Shown piece after piece: positions 47,874 to 52,445 of a DNA stretch of 52,445 nucleotides. This DNA comes from Verrucomicrobiota bacterium. Lineage in GTDB: Bacteria; Verrucomicrobiota; Verrucomicrobiia; Limisphaerales; UBA9464. Location: assembly GCA_016871615.1 (NCBI GenBank), contig VHCX01000021.1, forward strand, positions 1 to 52,445, in the 5' to 3' direction. Below the pieces are notes generated by a model. That model saw only the letters and a list, made by a program, of their open reading frames with translations, was not told the origin of the DNA and did no database searches. The translations under genes were made by a program, and so were the position numbers. The number at the start of each line of letters is the position of its first letter. Position 1 is the stretch's first letter.

Positions 47874-48788
47874 ATGTCGAAACCAGCGCTCGGGCGCGGC
47901 TTGGCCAGTCTGCTGCAGGAGGAAACCGGACGGGGTGCCGTGAAGGCACCTGGTCTGGTCGTGGCGAAGACGCCTCCGGCCGACGGGTCCGATCCGGTGG
48001 GCATCGCCGAAACGGCGGTTCCGGCCGTGCCTGCCCAGGGGTCGGCGCCCCCGATGGTCCTCGAACCGTCCGAGGTTCTGGCCGCCACGGCTTCGGCCCC
48101 GGCCCCGGCCCAGGGTAGGGCGGGGGAGGCGGGTTCTGAGGCGGTTCCCTCCGACCCCGGAGTTGGCGCGCAGATGCCCGGGAGTGCCGGGATCGCCGGG
48201 AGTGCCGGGATCGCGGAGCCTCTGGCTCGACTCGTGTCGGAGGAGACCACCGTCGAGTCCATCGCGCCGTCGCCCGCGCCTTCGGCGGCAACACCTTCCC
48301 CGGCGACGTCCCCGCTCGCGACGCCCGGGTCGGATCGTGGGGTGCGACCGGCCGCGGGAGCTCCCCCGGCGGGGCAACCGGCGCCCATCGCGGCGGTGGG
48401 ATCCGGGGCCGCTCAACCGATTCCAGCCTTGGCGTCGGCCTCGGCGCCCGCGCCTGCGCCAGCGTCTGCGCCAGCGCCGGCGTCTGCGTCTGCGTCGTTG
48501 CCGGGCTGGACGGTGCCGGCGCTGGTCGCCGGCGACCTGGTGGTGGTCTTGAGCGCCATCCTCTGGGCCCAGTGGGGTCAGGGCTGGGCGCGCTGGCCGT
48601 GGATTGCGGCCCTGTTTGCCGCCGGATGCTCCCAGGCGCTGGTGGCCCTGTTCCTGACCCGCCCCGGTGGCGCTTCGGCGGCGCGTCCCTTCGCTCCCCG
48701 GTCTCCGTTGGCACCCGGACCCGCCCCGGGCATCCGTGTGCGCTTCGTCGAGGGGCAAATTCCGGGACGTCGCGGAGATCGTCGCTGA
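47874..48788 (+). CDS. Membrane protein with ParB-like N-terminal peptide and Ala/Pro-rich linker
   Basis: 304 residues, unlike any complete family I recognise. The N-terminus MSKPALGRGLASLLQEE closely resembles the N-terminal ParA-activating peptide of chromosome-partitioning ParB proteins (consensus LGRGLxALL). None of ParB's CTPase/nuclease-like, helix-turn-helix or dimerisation domains follows. About 190 residues of Ala/Pro/Ser-rich, low-complexity linker come next, with short GSAGIA repeats. Two hydrophobic segments (about residues 213-232 and 241-262) and a basic tail (RPGGASAARPFAPRS... RRGDRR) end the protein. The N-terminal peptide would be cytoplasmic if both segments span the membrane. 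Coding character is supported by GC-rich third positions. Confidence 0.65.
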   Translation: MSKPALGRGLASLLQEETGRGAVKAPGLVVAKTPPADGSDPVGIAETAVPAVPAQGSAPPMVLEPSEVLAATASAPAPAQGRAGEAGSEAVPSDPGVGAQMPGSAGIAGSAGIAEPLARLVSEETTVESIAPSPAPSAATPSPATSPLATPGSDRGVRPAAGAPPAGQPAPIAAVGSGAAQPIPALASASAPAPAPASAPAPASASASLPGWTVPALVAGDLVVVLSAILWAQWGQGWARWPWIAALFAAGCSQALVALFLTRPGGASAARPFAPRSPLAPGPAPGIRVRFVEGQIPGRRGDRR

Positions 48789-48844
48789 AGCGGAACTGCC
48801 GGGACTGCCGGACCCGTCGACCCGTGGTCAGGCCTCGGGCCGGG

Positions 48845-49615
48845 CTAATTCATCGTGTTGGTGCGCCACTGCGGCGTGATCGCCCAGAGGTTGATCGGCG
48901 AGAGCGACCTCCGGTAGCGCAGGTAGCGGGTGGACCCGTCGGCGAAGGAGAAGTTCGACCCGCCGTTGGCCGAGCCGCCACGGTCCGACCGCACCGTGCT
49001 GTTGTGCACCGCATGGTTGAGCACCTCGTTGTCGTTGCCCAGGTTGCCCTCCATGAGGTCCATGAAGAAGTGCCCGATGGGGTAGAGCTTCTCGCCATAC
49101 AGAATGGTCTCGGAGGGTTCGGTGATCACGCTCTCGGAGATGGTGCGGCCCATGATGGACCCCATGTTGAAGGCCTCGCCCGCGCTGGTCATCTGCCGCT
49201 CGAGCGCGTCGTTCCAACCGTTGATGATGTAGGTGCGCGGTGCCGAGTCGGCCACGAGGTTGGTCCGGGTCTCGGCCGTGGCCGGCTTGTTCTTGCCTGC
49301 CGATCCCACGTCGCTGGGGCAGACGAGGATCTGAGCCGCCCGGAAGGTCGGCCAGAGACGCTCGCACCACCGGGGTCCCACGTTCCGTTCGGGGTACAGG
49401 CCTTGGTTCTCGCCCGTGTAGAGCGCGGTCGCGATGCCGAGTTGGCGCAGGTTGTTCACGCAGGAGATCTTCTTGGCGCTCTCCTTGGCCCGGGCCAGGG
49501 CCGGCAGGAGCATGCCCGCCAGGATGGCGATGATGGCGATGACCACCAGCAGTTCGATGAGGGTGAAGGCGGCTCGGGCGCCGGTCGGGCGCGCCATGGG
49601 GCGGTCGGGAATCAT
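48845..49615 (-). CDS. Prepilin-type N-terminal cleavage/methylation domain protein
   Basis: 256 residues from the ATG at 49615 (an ATG at 49597 also works). The class III signal is [20 protein letters not shown]; the processed protein would start at F. The pattern [27 protein letters not shown], a VCPSD cysteine and the C-terminal [11 protein letters not shown] match the H-X9-DG/DUF1559-like pseudopilins. The first 50 residues are nearly identical in design to the protein at 38.2 kb, while the globular parts differ. It probably uses the gspE-gspD machine at 6-12 kb or another. Confidence 0.87.
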   Translation of the reverse strand: MIPDRPMARPTGARAAFTLIELLVVIAIIAILAGMLLPALARAKESAKKISCVNNLRQLGIATALYTGENQGLYPERNVGPRWCERLWPTFRAAQILVCPSDVGSAGKNKPATAETRTNLVADSAPRTYIINGWNDALERQMTSAGEAFNMGSIMGRTISESVITEPSETILYGEKLYPIGHFFMDLMEGNLGNDNEVLNHAVHNSTVRSDRGGSANGGSNFSFADGSTRYLRYRRSLSPINLWAITPQWRTNTMN

Positions 49616-49814
49616 GGGCAACGGGTCGGGCAGATGGATTGGGGGATCGAAGCACGACCGGGTGGCATGGGTCGACCCGGTGTCGGTGATTTTACGGAAT
49701 TGGCAAATTCCCGGAGTTGGCGGTTTTTTTTGAGGGGCGGGCACGTCGGGATCGCCGCCGGTGCCCGGAGATTCCGTCGAATGCCCCCCGGGGTGGAAAA
49801 CGTCTCCTCCCTCC

Positions 49815-50252
49815 ATGGATCGCAAGACTTGGGGAATCCTTCTGCTCGTGGCGGCCGGCGTGGCGGTCCCGATGTACCGGCTCACCGACTGGTTCAGCCG
49901 CAAGGCTATTCAAGTGAGCGTGTCCTTCCGCCCGCTGCGGCAGGCCGATCCCGGCGCCGCGCTGCCGGTCGTCGTGGGCCTCGATCAGGACTATGAGCTG
50001 AGTTCCCTGGTGGTCTCGGAGGTCCCGCCCGAGAAGACCAACGCCACGGGCCGGGTGGTCTGGCGTCTCGAGAAGCAGGGCCGGGGCGCTCCGACACGGG
50101 GCTTCCTGTATGGCCAGCCGCCCGAAGGCCTGCAGCCGGCGGCCAAGGCACCGGCCGAGCCGCTCAAGGCCGGGTCGTCCTACGTCGTCGAGGTCGCCGC
50201 CGGCAACGTCCGCGGCTCGACCGTCTTCCAGGCCCGTGGTCCGGAGGAGTGA
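49815..50252 (+). CDS. Small membrane-anchored protein of unknown function
   Basis: 145 residues from the ATG at 49815. One N-terminal membrane segment (about residues 6-20, [15 protein letters not shown]) is followed by a periplasmic, beta-rich domain of about 110 residues ([10 protein letters not shown] ... [21 protein letters not shown] ... VVWRLEKQG ... [18 protein letters not shown]). No motif was recognised. It is divergent from the pilin-like gene and lies 176 bp upstream of the SPFH gene on the same strand. Confidence 0.6.
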   Translation: MDRKTWGILLLVAAGVAVPMYRLTDWFSRKAIQVSVSFRPLRQADPGAALPVVVGLDQDYELSSLVVSEVPPEKTNATGRVVWRLEKQGRGAPTRGFLYGQPPEGLQPAAKAPAEPLKAGSSYVVEVAAGNVRGSTVFQARGPEE

Positions 50253-50274
50253 GCCCACCCACCCTGGCCCACCC

Positions 50275-50307
50275 ACGTGGGACCAACGTGGGACCAACGT
50301 GGGACCC
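50275..50307. repeat. Three tandem 11-bp repeats (ACGTGGGACCA)
   Basis: ACGTGGGACCA occurs at 50275-50285 and 50286-50296, then ACGTGGGACCC at 50297-50307, in exact tandem. It lies between the small membrane-protein gene and the SPFH gene. It is unrelated to the GGGGACAGGCT family. It may be a binding-site array in the SPFH leader. Confidence 0.8.
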
Positions 50308-50428
50308 ACGCGGTAAGCCCGTTGACGCCCTTGGAAACAGGGGTGGCAGATTCCGGTTCCTTGGCTGCGACTCTCTGGCGCAACACCGCGCGACCGTCGC
50401 CGGCCACCGACCTGAAAGGACCACGACC

Positions 50429-51487
50429 ATGGGCATCATCGACTACCTCAAGACGCAGTTCCTGGAGATCATCCAGTGGGAGGACGACTCGCGCGACACG
50501 CTGAGCTGGCGCTTCCCCGACCAGGATCAGGAGATCAAGAATGGCGCGCAGTTGCTCGTCCGCGAGTCGCAGAAGGCCCAGTTCGTGTACCTCGGCCAGT
50601 ACGCCGACACCTTCGGTCCAGGCAAGCACACCCTCAAGACCGAGAACATCCCGGTGCTCAGCACGCTGCTGGGGTGGAAGTACAACTTCGAGTCGCCCTT
50701 CAAGTGCGACGTCTACTTCGTCAACACCCGGCTCTTCACGGGCAACAGGTGGGGCACAAGCAACCCCATCATGCTGCGCGATCCGGACTTCGGCATCGTG
50801 CGGGTGAGGGCCTTCGGCACCTACGACTTCCGCATCGTGGACGTGCCGGTGTTCCTCAAGGACGTGGCCGGCACCGACCATCATTTCCGCATCGACGAGT
50901 TCCAGGACACCATGCGCTCGCGCTTCGTGAGCGCCTTCAGCGACGCATTGGCGAGCTCCAAGGTGCCGGTGCTCGACCTCGCGGCCCGGTACTCGGAGCT
51001 TGGCGAGGCGCTGCTGCCCATCCTCAACCCCATCCTCACGGCCAAGTACGGCATCGAGCTGGGCAGCTTCATCGTCGAGAACGTCAGCGTGCCGCCGGAG
51101 GTCGAGGGGGCCATCGACACGCGCTCGAGCATGGCGGCGATCGGCAACCTCAACGACTACGTGAAGCTGAAGCTGGCCGAGTCACTCACCCAGCCGGGCG
51201 GTGGTGGTGGTGGCATCGCCGGCCTGGCGGCCCAGTTCGCCCTGGGCACGCAGATCGCCCGCGACCTGGGTGCGGGCGTTCCCCCGGTGATCGGGGCGGC
51301 CGGGGCGTCCCCGTCGGCGCCCCCGGTCCTCCCGGAGCTGCTGTCGCCGGCCGATGTCGCGAGGGCGCTCGCGGTCTCCGAGACCGACGTGCTGGCCGCC
51401 CTGGCCGACGGGTCGCTCAAGGGCAAGAAGATCGGCTCGGCGTGGCGCATCCCCCGCGCCGCGCTCGACGAGTTCCTCCAGCATTGA
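50429..51487 (+). CDS. SPFH-domain (YdjI/virion-core-like) protein fused to an excisionase-type HTH
   Basis: 352 residues. The N-terminal part (1-230) is an SPFH/band-7 domain of the YdjI type: [25 protein letters not shown], a [24 protein letters not shown] block and [44 protein letters not shown] follows. A Gly-rich flexible stretch (about 250-300) leads to a C-terminal domain at 304-352. [38 protein letters not shown] has the form of a MerR/excisionase helix-turn-helix (HTH_17). Relatives usually end in a zinc ribbon, SHOCT or GYF-type domain. The start is ATG at 50429; no transmembrane segment is evident. Confidence 0.82.
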   Translation: MGIIDYLKTQFLEIIQWEDDSRDTLSWRFPDQDQEIKNGAQLLVRESQKAQFVYLGQYADTFGPGKHTLKTENIPVLSTLLGWKYNFESPFKCDVYFVNTRLFTGNRWGTSNPIMLRDPDFGIVRVRAFGTYDFRIVDVPVFLKDVAGTDHHFRIDEFQDTMRSRFVSAFSDALASSKVPVLDLAARYSELGEALLPILNPILTAKYGIELGSFIVENVSVPPEVEGAIDTRSSMAAIGNLNDYVKLKLAESLTQPGGGGGGIAGLAAQFALGTQIARDLGAGVPPVIGAAGASPSAPPVLPELLSPADVARALAVSETDVLAALADGSLKGKKIGSAWRIPRAALDEFLQH

Positions 51488-51666
51488 GCCCCGGCTGCCC
51501 GGGTCCGACCCCGTCGGGCAACGGCGGCTCGCGTTCCGGGGGGAAGGCCGGGGACCGGGGTCCACGGGCCGCGGGTACGCACGGTCCTGAAGTCCAGGGT
51601 CCGGGTGACGGTCCAGTTCCATCGTTTCCCCGGAGCCGGCCTTGGCCTAGGCTCGACAGCCAGATC

Positions 51667-52445
51667 ATGGACGCACCGATCCGAGTTCGCTTCGCGCCGT
51701 CGCCCACGGGGTACCTGCACATCGGCGGGGCCCGCACGGCGCTCTTCAACTGGCTCTTCGCCCGTCATCACGGCGGCACCTTCCTCCTGCGCATCGAGGA
51801 CACCGACACCCAGCGCAACAGCCAGGAGGCCATCGACGTGATCCTGCGCGGCCTGTCGTGGCTCGGGCTGGACTGGGACGAGGGGCCGACCTCGGGCGAT
51901 CCCGACGCCCCGAGCCGGGGCGACCGCGGGCCGTATTTCCAGAGCCGGCGCGGGGCGATCTACGCCCGCCGCATCCAGGAGTTGCGCGACCAGGGCCTGG
52001 CCTACGACCACGACGGAGCCGTCTTCTTCCGCATGTCCCGCGAAGCCGTCACCATCCCCGACCTCATCATCGGCGACGTGCATCGCCCGCTCACCGACCG
52101 TGAGGAGGCCGACCCCGACTGGGTGCTGGTGCGCAGCGACGGCACGCCGGTGTTCCACCTGGTCAACGTGGTGGATGATCTGGAAATGGGCATCACCCAC
52201 GTGATCCGGGGTGAGGATCATCTGGCCAACACGGCCAAGCACCTGGCGTTGTTCCGGGCCTTCGGGGCCGAGCCGCCGAAGTACGCGCACATCCCGCTCA
52301 TCCTGAACCCCGACGGCTCCAAGATGTCCAAGCGCGACCGGGGCGCACACGTGACGAACTACCAGGACGACGGCTTCACGCCCGAGGCGGTGCTGAACTA
52401 CCTGACCTTGCTCGGGTGGTCGCCCGCCGACGGGAAGGAGTTCCT
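51667..52445 (+). CDS. gltX: Glutamate--tRNA ligase (GltX), 3' end beyond the window
   Basis: 259 residues visible, starting at the ATG at 51667; the gene continues past the window. HIGH-type motif HIGG in [29 protein letters not shown] and the KMSKS motif in [11 protein letters not shown] are present. Between the [17 protein letters not shown] block and the [20 protein letters not shown] block, the usual insert with a CxC...C zinc site and a RYDGRCR-type segment is absent. It is replaced by a short [19 protein letters not shown] stretch. Such compact versions are known in Verrucomicrobia as I recall. It is the second GluRS-family gene here, besides gluQ. Confidence 0.93.
   Translation, partial: MDAPIRVRFAPSPTGYLHIGGARTALFNWLFARHHGGTFLLRIEDTDTQRNSQEAIDVILRGLSWLGLDWDEGPTSGDPDAPSRGDRGPYFQSRRGAIYARRIQELRDQGLAYDHDGAVFFRMSREAVTIPDLIIGDVHRPLTDREEADPDWVLVRSDGTPVFHLVNVVDDLEMGITHVIRGEDHLANTAKHLALFRAFGAEPPKYAHIPLILNPDGSKMSKRDRGAHVTNYQDDGFTPEAVLNYLTLLGWSPADGKEF

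Overview
The window is GC-rich, densely coded bacterial chromosome, most likely from the Verrucomicrobiota (Limisphaerales/Pedosphaera-like; the wider PVC group is the fallback). This placement is inferred from gene content. There is a PSCyt1-PSCyt2-PSD1 (DUF1549/DUF1553) cytochrome-type protein and two prepilin-type '[24 protein letters not shown]' proteins. There are also two Tat-exported TIM-barrel sugar isomerase-like proteins, LpxI (so an LPS-bearing outer membrane), a secretin-type export locus and a GltX lacking the usual zinc-binding insert. No plasmid, prophage, rRNA or CRISPR signal was seen.

Layout: 0.1-4.8 kb holds an MFS transporter, then a conserved YceD-rpmF-plsX-fabH fatty-acid/ribosome cluster. 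From 4.9 to 12.5 kb a divergent radical SAM gene precedes a compact type II secretion/type IV pilus-like operon (gspE, a PilM-PilN fusion, a PilO/GspM-like gene, secretin gspD). From 12.5 to 27.2 kb single housekeeping genes (lpxI, purD, ribBA-sufT, thrC, pgsA, hisC) and two Tat TIM-barrel genes are separated by unusually long intergenic gaps. These gaps carry about two dozen copies of a short element with core GGGGACAGGCT. A RAYT-type (REP-associated tyrosine transposase) gene lies in the middle of this region, and a 12-bp perfect inverted repeat of the same core sits just upstream of its start. A beta-solenoid hexapeptide-repeat gene in the same region is broken by one in-frame amber codon.

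From 27.2 to 35.7 kb come gcvP, a tRNA-Val(GAC), a NicO-type metal permease, gluQ and a 1071-residue secreted metzincin-like protease. From 35.9 to 38.1 kb three overlapping genes (DUF2292, sulfate-binding protein, M14-like peptidase) form an operon with no permease genes. From 38.2 to 45.3 kb there is a prepilin-like protein, a LytTR regulator whose receiver domain has lost its N-terminal half, a serine beta-lactamase-fold hydrolase, the PSD1 protein and a TPR protein. From 45.4 kb to the end there are cinA, a proline racemase-family epimerase and a membrane protein with a ParB-like N-terminal peptide. These are followed by a second prepilin-like protein, a small membrane-anchored protein, an SPFH protein fused to an excisionase-type helix-turn-helix, and gltX, which runs off the window end.

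Translational coupling through ATGA, GTGA, TTGA or TGATG overlaps is frequent and was used to choose several starts. The most unusual material is the RAYT/repeat family, the ParB-peptide membrane protein, the SPFH-HTH fusion, the truncated LytTR regulator and the permease-less sulfate-binding operon.
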